In this document: positions 14,301 through 27,702 of the stretch, piece by piece | Numbering within the stretch: position 1 is the first letter of the stretch | Layout: every line of letters begins with the position of its first letter | Assembly: GCA_013365325.1 (NCBI GenBank) | Contig: JABVXV010000054.1 | Span: 1 to 64,000, forward strand | Reading direction: 5' to 3' | Origin: Dipetalonema caudispina | Lineage: Eukaryota; Nematoda; Chromadorea; Rhabditida; Onchocercidae | DNA: 64,000 nt | Made by a program: the position numbers and the translations under genes | The notes under the pieces: generated by a model | What the model saw: only the letters and a program-made list of their open reading frames with translations | Database searches by the model: none | What the model was told of the DNA's origin: nothing

Positions 14301-15156
14301 AATGAAATTGAAGGTTAAAATTGCATTGGCGAAAATGTTTTTTGAACTCTCATAATATCCCATAACATTTAATATTTTGAAAAAATTGACTGATAGTCTA
14401 TCATTGATTGTTGTTTAATTTCAGCAATTTTTTCTTCGTATTTTAAAATTTCATTGTACATTCCAAGATTAATATTTAATATTGGATTTTTTTAATGATA
14501 TTTTATTTAGCAGATGGAAATTTTTTCCGCACAATTTGTTACAGCAGGCGCTGGGATAAATTAAAACCAAACAATTTGTTCAGAAAAAAATGATAGAAAT
14601 TGATTAAAAATTGGCAATCATCAAAATTTAGTGGTAGTAATAAATAAAAATTATTAATATTTTTTAATGCAGTGGAATAAAATGAAAAAAAAAAAAGGGA
14701 AAAATAAACAAAAGTTATATAAGTGACTTCTTTAAAGTTTTCGAATAAAATTTAGGCCAAGGAGAAATATTTATTCGAATGATTCAGCTAATTTCCCTCA
14801 AAAATATTTGAAAATGAACTTCTAAATGTGACTTAACAGGAAATATGATTAAACTGTGCTACGTATTTACGTATTTAGAAATTATTCAATCCTTGTAAAA
14901 TTTTTGAAACACCAATAACAAAACTAAATGAGTACTTTTAGCGATTGCTTACTTTAAATTTTAAAAATTACTAATAATAGGCTTTGTCAAAGAAAGGAAA
15001 AAAAAAGAAGCTTACTTGATGCTCGGCTCGAAATTCACGAATGTCAACTATTTGCCAAGCTGGTGAAAATACTCCAGCAAATGTAAGCCCAAGACCAATA
15101 ACGATCAGTAGAATGCTTATTCCCAATAATCCTTTTTGCACCGGGGTACTACCCAT
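11361..15156 (-). CDS. claudin / Clc-like four-helix membrane protein
   Basis: Six exons join in phase to a complete 273-residue protein: 15016-15156, 13960-14146, 13573-13704, 13145-13236, 12695-12810 and 11361-11514 (stop TAA at 11361-11363). Helix 1 is residues 10-30. The first extracellular loop carries the claudin signature W34, GLW at 49-51 and paired Cys54 and Cys75. Helix 2 follows WHKA, helix 3 spans the exon 3/4 join, and helix 4 lies in exon 5. The cytoplasmic tail is about 55 residues and polar. Claudins and nematode Clc-like proteins of about 250 residues act in cell junctions or as channel-associated subunits; which applies here is unknown. The start is supported by an acceptor-like TTTGCAG only 8 bases upstream of the ATG, fitting SL trans-splicing. 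The exon 2 and 4 acceptors (AATTAAG, GTCGTAG) are weaker than the others, but phase and topology agree throughout. Confidence 0.85.
12064..12112. repeat. degenerate 18-bp tandem repeat
   Basis: The unit CTGTCACTTCTGTCATCC is followed by a close copy and a poorer third copy, period 18. It lies in the last intron of the claudin-like gene. Confidence 0.6.
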
Positions 15157-15739
15157 TTAGATTCACTGCAAATTTTCATAAATATTTCAAATTTTTTAAG
15201 AGAAAAATCAATTTTTAATTAGAATATCGGATTAACGTGTATTAAAATTATTTAATTGAGAGCTTCCTATCGTTTTTGCGTCTAAATTAAAATAACAAGA
15301 TAGATATGAATAAAATATGAAAGATAAAGAGACAAAATAAGTTAAGTTTTGAATTGTAAAAAGATCAATTGCAGAAGTAATGAATAGAATTAGCATATAA
15401 TGAAGAAAAAAAAAACTTTATACTTCTCTTGAATTAATAATTAAATAAAAAAAAATAACTTTGCGCTTTTCTTAACTAATCATTGATTGCTTATTTGACT
15501 TACTCTAACATCGATTACAATAACAACAAGAGATCAAAGAAAGCAACGATAGATGCAATGATGACATTGCCCTCAACAATTTTCTATGCAAAAAAGAAAA
15601 GAAAAAAATTGTGAAAATTAAAATCATCGATTGACGTATACTCATTTCGCTGTCATCCGTTTTGTCCCCTCCGTAATACATCTGTCTGAAAATCGCTAAG
15701 AACCAAAATGTTATCCAAGAACCGGTTCACATAGTCTTC

Positions 15740-15753
15740 CCTACATAGATACA

Positions 15754-15784
<31 letters not shown>

Positions 15785-15800
15785 CGACACACACACAAAC
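15740..15800. repeat. AC dinucleotide microsatellite
   Basis: An interrupted run of CA/AC repeats, flanked by ATACAC variants. Confidence 0.9.
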
Positions 15801-18800
15801 ATACATCTAAAAATATGCATCATTTTACAGTAACTGTTGGAAAAAATGTTTTGGTATCACCAATTGATCTTAACTGATGATATACAGTATGGCTTTTTCT
15901 GAAACAAATGAAAATGAATTGAATTCCATGCACACTTTCTAAAATAAATATATTTTCTAATTATAAATGAGCATCTTTGACTATTGAAAGAATATTTGCA
16001 TAGACAATAATAGCAACAATAACAACAACAACAACAATAATTATTACTAAGATGATAACAATATGGAACAATAAAAATTAAGTAATAACAATTTGAAAAT
16101 AACAGACAACAAGCTAATCGGTATAAAATTCATGAATTTTTCATTTTCGGAATGTTAGTTATCCGGTAGGTCGTCTAAGAAAAGAAAATAAAAAGCATTA
16201 CTAAACTTTATGTCATTTAAGACGGCTTTCTAATGTGCGATTATTATTGAGAAATATCTTTTTAATATCAGTAGTGAAGATTTAAGAATAGTAAGATTGC
16301 ATGAATAATATAGCCGAGAGAACTCGGAAACTTTCCCAGGAAGATATTTGTATTCTTTTGATATACAACTATGACTTCATTTCTCCTTTGGAAACAAAGA
16401 ATCTCTTTTGGAAATAATACGAGTCTTTCAGATATGCACTAAATGGTAGTAATTTGTAAGAAATAATTTCAATGTTAAAAGATGGCAATATTGATTACTT
16501 ATTTTAAGTATTGGATCAATATATTTTGTCCATATTTTAACACAAAAAATTCTCTTTTGATATTCAATATTAAAAAGATGGCAATATTTAACAAAATAAA
16601 CAATAATGTAAGTTAATACAAACAAAACAATCATTCGCTGTGATCAGTTCGACATTATCTTTTTTCGAATGAAAGCATTGTTGAAGAAATGGAAATATCG
16701 AAAATAAAGAATATTAATTAGAAACTAAACCTTAACCTGAAATTTGAAGCCAAATGGTATTCTATAACTTTTCGCTCAATAGTTGTGTGTTCAATATTTC
16801 AACACTATTCAATTTCTTAAATACCGGTTTTGACATCAGCGCATCATTCCAGCTGAAAATAGGTAGTGCGGCGATTACCAAAACAAGCCTTCCATCTGAC
16901 CTTCAGCCATATCCAAATAAGACGCAACGATAACATTCACTTGTAAGTAGCAATTAAATTTCATTTCTAAATTAGATTCTAGCAATAGGTGACAACATTT
17001 GAGACAAAGATTTCTTTTTTTTTTTTTTTTTTCAAGGTATATCGAACAACATTGTACCAATAAACATACAATTTTAAATAAAAATGCAAAAGAAAGAATG
17101 AAATAATGCAAAAAACGGCTCTTTGAAAAAAGTGACCAATTAATGTAGAATTCGAAATGACACGTGATCATTTAGAGTCGAATTTGAAATTTAATTTCGC
17201 CATTAACGCAATTTAAAAAAAAACTGAACTCAAATTCGAAACTGGTCCAAAATTTTAATTTTTAACGAAAAATTTTTTGTTGAATAAAAATACATATGAG
17301 ATGCTGAAAATTGAAGAGGAAAGGTAGTTCGTTAAAAGAGATTGAAATTTTTGAATATATTCAATTTACGATTTGAAATACGCAATAACTGTGCCTGGCG
17401 GTGATTTGTGACTCAATTTACACTCTGTATGCTCTCGAAGAACTCTTATTTTCACCTTTAGATGAGGTATTGAAACGGATGTGAGATTTTTCAACAATGA
17501 CGTACTCTTCAAACGTCTTAATAGAATATTGCATTATTTACCATTCACAAGCAAACTTGAGTATACAAACTGTTCAGTTTAATTCAAATTTTTAAAATCC
17601 TTCACATCAAATGATTGAGGAATTTAGTAGATGAGTTTTCAGAAGGAAAATGATGAAGGAAGAAATTCAAATGAAAGCAGAAAAAATTATTGAATCTGCA
17701 CAAATTTTGATAAATTGTAAATGATGATTCGATCCATAGGAGGAAATTTTACAAAATCTATCAGTCAGTCATTACAAAATATATCAGTGCAAATTTATTG
17801 AGTGATTCATTTATCAAAAATCCATCAATATCGATTGTCTCATCTTTTAAAGAAAAGAAGAGAAAGTGATGCCATTGAACAATGACATAATTTTTGAAAT
17901 TAATGCAAATCTTCTTGTATATACAAAGCCTGTAAGGAATATCGTTAAGTGCAAGAGATTTGGAAAGTCAATTCTATTGAAAGTTAACGAATTTACTTAC
18001 AAAAGAAGTCATCCTCATAAATATCACAATTTTCAATCATCTCTTGATATCTTATGAAGGTAGAGATCTTTGCGTAGAAATTCAAATAGATTTATCTCAT
18101 AAAACTCTTAAAAAAAATAATAGGACATTTAAAGCTCACTTTGATTCGATCAAGAGAAGTGGAAATAATTATGTAGCTCGAATAACACACGTTATCTTTG
18201 TCTTCAAATCGAATTTTCGTCTTTCACATATTTTGATGAGATGTAGAAGTTGAACGTCATACGATCAGATGCAAAAGTATGTGTCATGTAAATTGGAATG
18301 AACTTTTCTGTCAAAATTCAGATGAGATCGCAAATTTTAAGAACAGCGAAAATCAGCATTACATAGTTTGATGAATGAAATGACTTATTTCGATAGACAT
18401 TATCTCAAGCAGTAGCAGCAGCAGCAACAGAAGCAGCAGCAGTATTAGCGATTGAAAATGAAATTTCGACGAAAATTTCTGAAATTTTTAAATTAGATTT
18501 TCTTAGTAGATAATTACTGGCGCCAAATTTTCAACTAATTCAAATATAAATCATAAGATGAACGATGACAAATTCAAAATGATGATTCAAACAGTATCAC
18601 AAATGACAACAATAACCATAATGATGGAATTATGGCAAAAAACAACGAAGAAATTGATGATGATATACTCAAATTTTCGGTCGTAAAAAATCTATTGAAT
18701 AGAAATATCACTGATAATCCTAAAAGTAAGAGCTAGAGAAAGTATAGTAAGCCGAGTGATATTATATGACCAATTTTATTTTCAGTTTAGAAGAAACTTG

Positions 18801-21285
18801 AATTTCTCAAATTTTTAAAATATAAGAAATTTCAAATTGCTGCTGATGATTATGGTAACAAAAACCATCACACTTTCGGACTTTTCTATTTTAAAATTTC
18901 AAACTTTTAAATTTTAAATATACAAAAACAGTGTGGAATGTTGATTCTAATGTTGCTGCTTTTGATCTAAATGTTTTTACGTCACTTTTCTGGATTATCT
19001 CTTTCGAAATTTTCAAATTTCAAAGTCTAAATATAAAGTTATTGGAAGAGCAACGTTAGTCCAGTAGCTAAGATACTCGTGTCAAAGTAGTTAAGGTTTG
19101 TAAATGTCATTTTAAAGCAACAATGCAACAATGCAACAATAGCAAAAAATGCCGTACAAATAAGAAACCAATAAAAACCCGAAGCATAAACAGTGAAATC
19201 TTAGAAATTTGATAACAAAAATCTTCCCGAATGTCTCATTCTTCTTAAATATATTTGGTAGTTCGGTTTCGACATTTGGCTGTTCGCTTGATGACATGCA
19301 AGACGAATAGCGCAGACTACAATTAAATATTTTTGGATTTCTTTTCGAAATGTAAATTTTAATTTGAGAAAGTTACATTGACATTAGCAACATTATTTCT
19401 TCTCAAAATTTGAACGAAGCGTTGTTCAACTTAAATGAATAAATAATGAGTTCAGCATATATTGCCTCAAAAAAGTTAAAATTTGGTGTGTCATTCAATT
19501 TATCCTTACCTGATTTCCCCTTTCACTAAACTATAAAATATTTCGGAGTTATTCAGAAGCCATTGAACACATCATGGTGGAAATTCAACTCCTATTACAA
19601 AGTCATATTTCCATTTTCGCTTCAAGGGCAGTTCAATTTATCACTTGCCATTTAACTGTTTCCGTCGTATCAGTTAGTAAGATCAAAATGTGATATTGAT
19701 AAATAGGTCAGTTATAATAAAACTGATAAAACATCCCACTGAGTAGCGATCATCTGTTCTAAATTCCTCCATCATATTTGGTCAGGAATTTTGATAGACT
19801 TGATCTAAGTTGCACGTGTTTCAAATTTGAAACATTCGGCAAGGCGATATAAGTGACACATTCTGGAAAACAGTTATCGAATTTTGGGATAGTTTCCGGA
19901 AAATTATAAAAAGTTTCCGAATACATAAAAAAGATATTATGTTCATACAGGCAGTGATGATAAATTGTTACAACCAACACATGTTACTATTCATTAATAA
20001 GCAGTATTGAAAAATGATATTACTGATTGTTTGAAAGATCTAAATGAATTTTGCGTATTTTCTGCCGTGATCCACCGGTCGAGAGATGACGATGAGTAAG
20101 AGGAATTAATAATGATTTTTAAAAAGTTATCGAATCACCATAAAAACCTCTAAAATCACTTCATGTATGATTTTATAGAATTTAAGCAAAAAATTTCGTC
20201 ATTATGAAAGATTTATACAGCATACTGATCGGACTGCTGTTTTGAGCATATTGATTTTACAAATCGATAAAAGGATGCATATTAAGCAGATTATCAGAAA
20301 TAGATTCAAGAAATCTAGCGATTCATCATTACTGGTAATCAGTGCGATTATACTAACTTCTGGATATTTAATACTATGAATAACAGTGGAAAAGAGTGGA
20401 ATATTTCTAAGGAGGATTGGTCGTGAAGAAAAAAAAATTTCAATAATCATTGGAAGTTGGTAAACAAAATAATCATAACTGTGCAGTAAGGAAAAAATCA
20501 ATTTTACATCGATTGTTTTGATTCTAAATCGATCGATAATTTCAAAATTCGTAGTGAAATTTGCATCGTTAAGCGATATTCAATGGTGAAATGAATACAA
20601 AGGTATGGTGGGACAAAAGATGAAGAGGTGGGAAGAGATGTCCTCAATAATTGTCAATCGAAATGACCTAAATTTAAATCAGTAATGACTGGAAAGCATT
20701 TCTCTTTCCTTATTCTCATTATTCACTTTCAAATTCGTACATTGTCCTGTCATAAAATTGCACAGTGTGATGATGGCTACACATTTACAGAACGAATTTC
20801 TGCTATGTAATGGAAACTTTCCGATATAAACAAATTCATGCGTAATTTTTTTTTTTTTTTGTTTTAATTTAGAACTTGAATGAATGATACATACTTCTTT
20901 TCATTACTTTTCTAAATATTATCTTCTTCAATATTAAAAAATGCTGCACTGTCATATTATGTCATACAAAATATATCTGAGAAATAATGGCTAAAATAGA
21001 ACGTGGAACACGTGAAAAGTTAACTGGTTTAAGAATGCTATTGAAGATGATGAATGATTAATTATATTATATTATCGTTAAACTATTCGTTGACATGTTG
21101 AAAATAACAGATTGATTGGTGTTTGTTTTACTCAAATATATGGTCTTACGAAAGTAATAATTTGAAATGTTAAATGTAAAAAATAATAACTTTATGATTT
21201 ACTTTTGTAAGGTATGGAAATTTTTGAACATTGTAGGACGACAGGTCAGATAGAATATTTCGAATGTGAATGAATTAATGATACC

Positions 21286-21452
21286 ACTCATGATGACTCA
21301 CCCTTAATACTTCTCACTTTTGAACTTGTTTAATGAAAGAAAATGTTGAATTTCAATAGGCAATAAACAACAATGATCGCTACGAACTTCCTCACCTACT
21401 TGTCTAACTAAAGAAAGAAAGCGAAAAATATCAGAGGTGAGTCATCATGAGT
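21286..21452. repeat. inverted repeat, 17-bp perfect arms
   Basis: ACTCATGATGACTCACC at 21286-21302 and its exact reverse complement at 21436-21452, separated by 133 bases. Each arm contains TGACTCA, the classical AP-1 core, and an ATGAT/ATCAT element resembling the half-site used by nematode SKN-1. Function is not known. Confidence 0.8.
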
Positions 21453-23295
21453 CATAATCTTTTCTCGAAATAATAAAATTTAAAAATAGTTGATGGTAAA
21501 TTGAGAAAAAGGCACAGGCTATATCATCTGTTTAATTGAGAATTTTGTCACAAATTTCGGCAATCTAACAGTTATTTGGACTTGCAAGAACTTTCAACGT
21601 ATTTCTTTGCTTACTTGCTATTTGATTCTTGATAAGATAATATCCGAATTTATCTAACATTCTAATGAATTGATTGAAAAAATCAGCTTGTTGCAAAGTA
21701 ACAATATTAGGACAAATAAAAAATGAAATAAATGAAATGCTTCATCTATCGATTTGGTCCATTCATTTGTTGTACTGAAGAAATGACGTTGAGTCAAAAA
21801 ACTCAGCAATGACAAATTCGATAGTATCATTTTGGAAGAAGGGTAACATGCCAAAATGAAATAGTTTAAATCGAAAAGTATGCATTAAATTAGTGTGTCA
21901 ATTACAAGTGATCAAGTCGATCATATTCCTCAAAACTGTCAACAATGAATCTAAATCAAATCAATACGAAATATTTTTGGGCATAGGACACAAATAGCAT
22001 TGAAATCTAAGATCAATCAGCACATCGAACCATTTGTCAAACATGCCGATTGCTTCACGTAGTGTTGTAATTCCATACAAATAGATTTTATGGAAAATCA
22101 AACCATCTATTTGCTATTTAACATTCACCAATAACATATATTTTGGGGATGAAAATACAACAGATTGTGAAATTTAACAACAATCGATATAATTACTCTC
22201 TGTGTACAACATATCTTTCGAGAAAACTTTCCGGAAGACCCGTTGCTATGCACAATAAATGCATATATTTAGTAATGATATGTATAATAATTTTCAAGAA
22301 AAATTTCATTTTGCTTTCACCTTTCCCATACAACGGATAAATATCCTACTTATGTTCCATTGTGACCTTCAAAAAATTCATTTCTTCCCCACTGTTGTGT
22401 TAGGAATGCCTAATGCTTTCTTAAATTTTAATACCATCAAATGCGACAAAAACGAATTCCCATAAGATTCTATAATTAGATCATCGATCTTACAGATGCC
22501 TTGAATTTCAACAGTTGGGCTTAGTCGAAAAGGATGTATAAATTTTGCAAATATTTATTGATGATACATGAATGTATTTAGCATAATAGGAGGAGATTTC
22601 TGAAGCTTTCGCTGATCTTCTTGACAAATATTTCGAGAAGGGAATCGATATATCCCGGCTGATAAACACTTTCGAATGATATCATTTGTAGCTGATGTCG
22701 TTTTTCTTTTTTTTCTTTCAAAAAAGGTAATGGAATTCATTTAAAATAATGTTAAAACGTGTAAAACAGCAAGGAAAAATGAAGACATCAGAAATTACGA
22801 AATAAATGCTCGATTGCAAAATTTCAAGACAAAAATTTCAAAAAGCAGCCAATGCAGAAAATCAAAAGAACCTGTTTTCCGTGGTAAAAGCTGTTAATGG
22901 GATAACTGTCATATTGGAGTATAATCTCTCTTACCCTGCTGAAATTTCTTCACTTCCTTTCATGCAAAGAAAAGTAAACCTGATCTATCTCAAATGAGCC
23001 AAAATCCTTCTACCTCATATCTTCATGATAACTTTAAATCAAAGAAATTCGAAATATTATGTATGCCTGTATGATGTGTCTCCGTGTATGTATCTTGTGG
23101 TTGGCATATTTGAAAGGTTTTCGAAATGCTGAAAGTGTAGTGGAATTAGTAAAAAATCGATGTGTTACTGGGAGTAAGTTGAAAAGGTAAATGAGGACAA
23201 TGATCCGACTGAAGAGAGAAGAAATGACATGGGACATCGACACCATGGTTACGTCAAAAATGTTGAAAGGTAATGCAGAGAGGTAGGTATGCTGC

Positions 23296-23298
23296 ATG

Positions 23299-23331
<33 letters not shown>
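23296..23331. repeat. TA/TG dinucleotide microsatellite
   Basis: A TATATA run passes directly into a TGTGTG run. Confidence 0.9.
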
Positions 23332-26300
23332 ATGAAGCTCTCTGTATTTACATGTTTACTAATAATTTCAAATTTTAATTTCATGAAAATCAATAATCAG
23401 AGCGGTCGAAGAATACAAAGGTTATTTCGAAAGGCGATATTGTATGAAGTGAGCAGTGAAGCAAAATTTTAAAATCTATGAGAGAATATTGCTTTGAGAA
23501 GTGCATTAATGCGTTCTTTTTTTTTCTTTTCAGAAAAAATGCTGTAAAATTCAAATTTAATTAATATTAATCCATATTTACCAAAGATAATAGAAAAGCA
23601 ATTATTCAGAAATGTATGTATAATCCAATTTGCTGTCGTTGACATTTCTGCATATAAACAAATGAATTTTTGGCATATAGATTTGTAGGAACATAATTCA
23701 AATTTGACAATGAATTACTGAAATTGAAATAAAGTATTAATTTGGAATTGAACAAGAATGCTGTAAAATGTGTATCATGCAGTGTCCAAGTTAATTAGCC
23801 ACTTTAATGCCAGATACCAGTCCTTTGATCAATATTTAACATTTCATTTGAAATTTTATACGACAGAATAAATGTGTGCATTAAAAATCGTCTATCACAG
23901 GACTGTTTGTTATCATTAATTTAATGAAATACACGATTGATGCACAGTGATGAAAATTGAAAATGTTAATGTAAAAGCTTCTAAATGGAATTAAAGCAAA
24001 ACGAAATCATTTTGTTACATGTGTAAGAATAAAGGCCTATATCGCAATCACGTACGAATACGTAATTATTCCGCAGAATGACGGGAGTTTTCAAATAAAA
24101 TAAATGTGAGAATTGTGCAACGCTATGCAATTGAATTATGCATTTTGTAATTGGGATAAAATTTTGAATAACTAAATCAGCTAGAAGTTTAATGATTTCT
24201 TTTCGTCCTAAATCATTTATTCTTGATAGTGTGAACCGATACTTATTTGCATTCGCATGATTAAAAAGTTGTATGGTACTATAGAACTATTTAGAATTTA
24301 ATCAATATACTGTAAAACTGATTGACATTTAACTGATAATACCTCATTTCTTCGAATATATTTAGAGATGGGAAGTTATTGTCAAGATTACTGAGATATC
24401 AGAAGATGTTAATAAGAATAAAATCTCTTAGAAACATTTAAAAAATTGCAACAATTTGAAAAAGTTATGAAGAATTTCAGCTTATTTAATTATTAATAAA
24501 AATATTCATCTTAAAAGTTCTGATATTATCCATCAGTTTGATATTGAATGAAATATTACTGCTAGCTATGAATTTAGAAAGCATCAGAAAAGAGAAAAAT
24601 CATAGACGCATATATTATAAAATTAAAAAATTCAAAATTAAGATAATTAGCCTTTAAACTGTGAACAGCAGAAAAAGAGTAATTTGTTAATTTGTTTCTT
24701 ATTGAGTACTGTACTATAGTGGGATACTTCACAATATAATCTATTTCAGTGGGAGTAAATTTTTTTGAACCCAAAGTTCTTTCAAAATGGCTATTTAAAC
24801 TTTTTCAAATTATACCAACAAAATCCTTTCTGAAAACATGCAGTGTTTCAGAACTTTCAAAATATTACAACCATATAGAAAACTGAATTCTGAACTGCCT
24901 GGTTGTCAGTTACTTTCACCTATCAGATATTTGAGTAATTAGTTTACAGTATCTTTTCAGACGCGATAAGCTTTACTTGTTTTCTCTTGACACAAATGAT
25001 CATATCTGGCAGATTTGTACTTTGTACTGGCAATTGATACTAAAGTCTCAGTTGAATTATCATTTTACTCAAAATCTATCCGATCATGACATAACCGCTT
25101 ATCGTGAATTAGGGTACAACACTATATGAATTCTGTAGGAAATTCTCAAGTTAAAAAGATTTTGCTGTTTCTTTAAATGGATTAAGTTATTAATTACTGA
25201 TTGCGTGATCATTGTTCTTTAATTTTCTACCACGTTTCAATATTAACTTGTGAACTTCCCTAATTCGTTTTATTTTCAGAAAATTTTGCTAAAAGATTGA
25301 AAAATTTAAATAAATTCAAAATGAATAACATTTATTTAACGTCAAGTTCCAACTACTTGCTTTAAATTATTAATTTTCTAGTAAATTTTTCTTCATTAGA
25401 TTTCATGCTTATTATTTCAATTATGTAAATACATATCTGAAAACGGCATCTTCCAAACAATCCTTCTTTTTTTTTTGCAATTGCCAAAAATTATTGCCTT
25501 TATCGGTTTTTAAATTTAATAAAAATATATTCATTATATTTCGTGCCAAAGCAGTTGTTATTTATCAATTGTCAAAAGGTCTCTTATTGCACATAATGTT
25601 TGCAAACTGCATTTTTTGTCTTTAATTTGTTAATTTCAAATAATCTTAATTTATTTCATTTAAATCACATATGCAAATCATGTAATTTCTAAACAACACA
25701 AATGGTAAAATAATACTTCAAGATTTCATTTATAATCTTTCTAGGGATTCAAATTTATATGGAATTTTTGTTTATAAAAAGGCGAATAAGTTGATGATTT
25801 TCAACAAATTTAAAGAAAACAACTTTCTAATGCAATAGATTCAAAGAGGTTGTAGGCGGTATCAATTAAAAAACTGGTATTGTTACCACATTTATAAAAT
25901 CTAATACTTTTTTTTGTCTCTCTAAAGGTAGCCTTATTCTATAACTTCATATGTTTAATTTCAGTATTATACTGAAATAGGTCTACTTGTATTAGTAACA
26001 TTTAATAGTATAATTAATCAGACAACTGATCAAAGAAAATCTCAGAACTACCAACAGGTTTATTATGTTTTGATATAGAATAATTTAACTATTCAATAAT
26101 CGTGTACTTTAAAATTTTAAGTACTATTATAGGGAGTGTTTTTTTTTTCTCCAAGATTTCAAGTTTTCAAAATTTCTTGAAAAGTTTCCCTCATATTGAA
26201 AAAAAAGTTTGGAGTTTTTATCAACTTTACAAGTCTTTTTTTTCGATTTCAACTTCTGAAGACCTCTTTTTTTTGCCGAGTTTTGCTAGAAAAATTTTCC

Positions 26301-27680
26301 CATTTTTTGCTTTCTTCTAGAAATTAACAAATTAGAGGAGTGAGAAAGGATCGGCGTTATTGAATGTGATCTTATCTTTTCTTTTCCTCATTTTCCATTT
26401 CTTGTTTTTCTTTTCAGAAATATTTTTTTGATTTATGTCACAAGAATTTAATTTTAATGAAACGAAGATCATCTTTTTTTTTATGCTCAATTAAATTTGT
26501 CGCAAATAAACTGAAATTTATGTTTTTAACGGCAGGGCATTAAAAGTATTGTACGCATTATAAAAGATAAAGGCCTGATGAAGTAACCATAGGTACTAAT
26601 TATCAAGATGAAATAGTGAAGAATCAAGTAAAGTGACGGATGGAAGCGTTAATTTTTAACAAATATGTCTGTCATCGATTTTTTATAACAACGATAATTT
26701 TTCATTTTGAGTTATTCTAATAAAAATAATGAAAAATTGTCCTTAAATGTGGCTGAGGTCAAATGTTTCTAAAATTTAAGAAAAAATACTTTGTTTTTTT
26801 TAATTAATGAAGTCTTTATTTTGATCATGAAACAACATTTCAAATTTCATTCAAAAAAGTAGTAGTAATTATTTGTGAATTTTGAAGAGTTTTTATTTTT
26901 TATTTTTTCTTTAAATTTTTCGCATTTCATCAATCGTATGTTTCATTTGCATATTAAAGAAATAACAGAATTTGTGTCTTATGAAGTGACTTTTTGCTTC
27001 ATAAATTTTAATTTATTTCTCAATTTTTTAAAATCAATTCTAAGAGATTTGAAATCAATTAATTTTTTGAAGCTTGCCATGAGTTCTACATGATCTAATT
27101 TGAAGCTTCATTAAAGCAGGATAATAAAGATCCTGTTAGCTTTTCAAGCAATCTAACCTGAAACTACCCAAAAATTCAACCAAATTTAAGAAGGTTAAAA
27201 ATTATAGATTGTCACTTTTTTACAGTAGACAACGTACGTTCTTTTTCGGACGCCTGTTTTAGACGTTTAGTTCAGCAGCACGCTTTACTCAAAGATTGAA
27301 ATATTTGATAATTCGGATAAATAAAGATTTAATCAGAATTCGTAATAAATTGACATTATGATCTCTATGTAATTGGAAAGGACGTTCCCACTCGAAATTT
27401 TAAGAAATTTCGCAATGAAATGTGAAATTTTATTGAATTTTGTACCGTTGGGACAAAACTTAAACTAATTGTAAAAAAATGATATATAATTTTTGCGGAG
27501 AAATGATTGCCACAAAAGTAGCAGTTAGCGAAGCTGCGAAAAGTACGGAGAAGTTTCCTAGTGCAAAATAGAATTCCGGAAAATAAGAAAAAATTATGAT
27601 AATCTGAAGTTTAATAATTATCCGTTCGATGGAAATTCCATCTAGCCAGAAAATTTGAATTGTGCTTTCCATGCATCTTA

Positions 27681-27690
27681 CAGTTTTTAG
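27681..27690 (+). promoter_or_regulatory. possible trans-splice acceptor of the ZIP-like gene
   Basis: CAGTTTTTAG ends 12 bases before the first in-frame ATG at 27703. It could be an SL addition site or, equally, a cis-acceptor if an upstream signal-peptide exon exists. Confidence 0.4.
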
Positions 27691-27702
27691 AAGTTTTTGT
27701 TG

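Larger units (their letters stand above)
15165..27680. other. long intergenic stretch
   Basis: About 12.5 kb between the divergently arranged claudin-like gene (minus) and the ZIP-like gene (plus). I saw no exon that I would defend. It holds a CAG-rich run near 18410-18447, CAACAATG triple repeat near 19121-19140, a TA/TG microsatellite near 23296-23330 and the inverted repeat at 21286-21452. A weak exon-like ORF on the minus strand at 16875-17010 is discussed under rejected items. Confidence 0.5.

Noticed and set aside
16875..17171. Minus-strand ORF ending YLDMAEGQMEGLFW
   Set aside because: Begins in a poly-T run, has no convincing acceptor, and the apparent donor GTAATC leads to no partner exon.
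19112..19297. Minus-strand ORF starting MSSSEQPNVETELPN
   Set aside because: A polar start followed by an AT-driven hydrophobic tail; no acceptor, donor or family feature supports it.
27460..27672. Hydrophobic minus-strand ORF upstream of the ZIP-like gene
   Set aside because: Hydrophobicity arises from T-rich codons on this strand; no splice context. I also looked here for a missing ZIP signal-peptide exon on the plus strand and found none.
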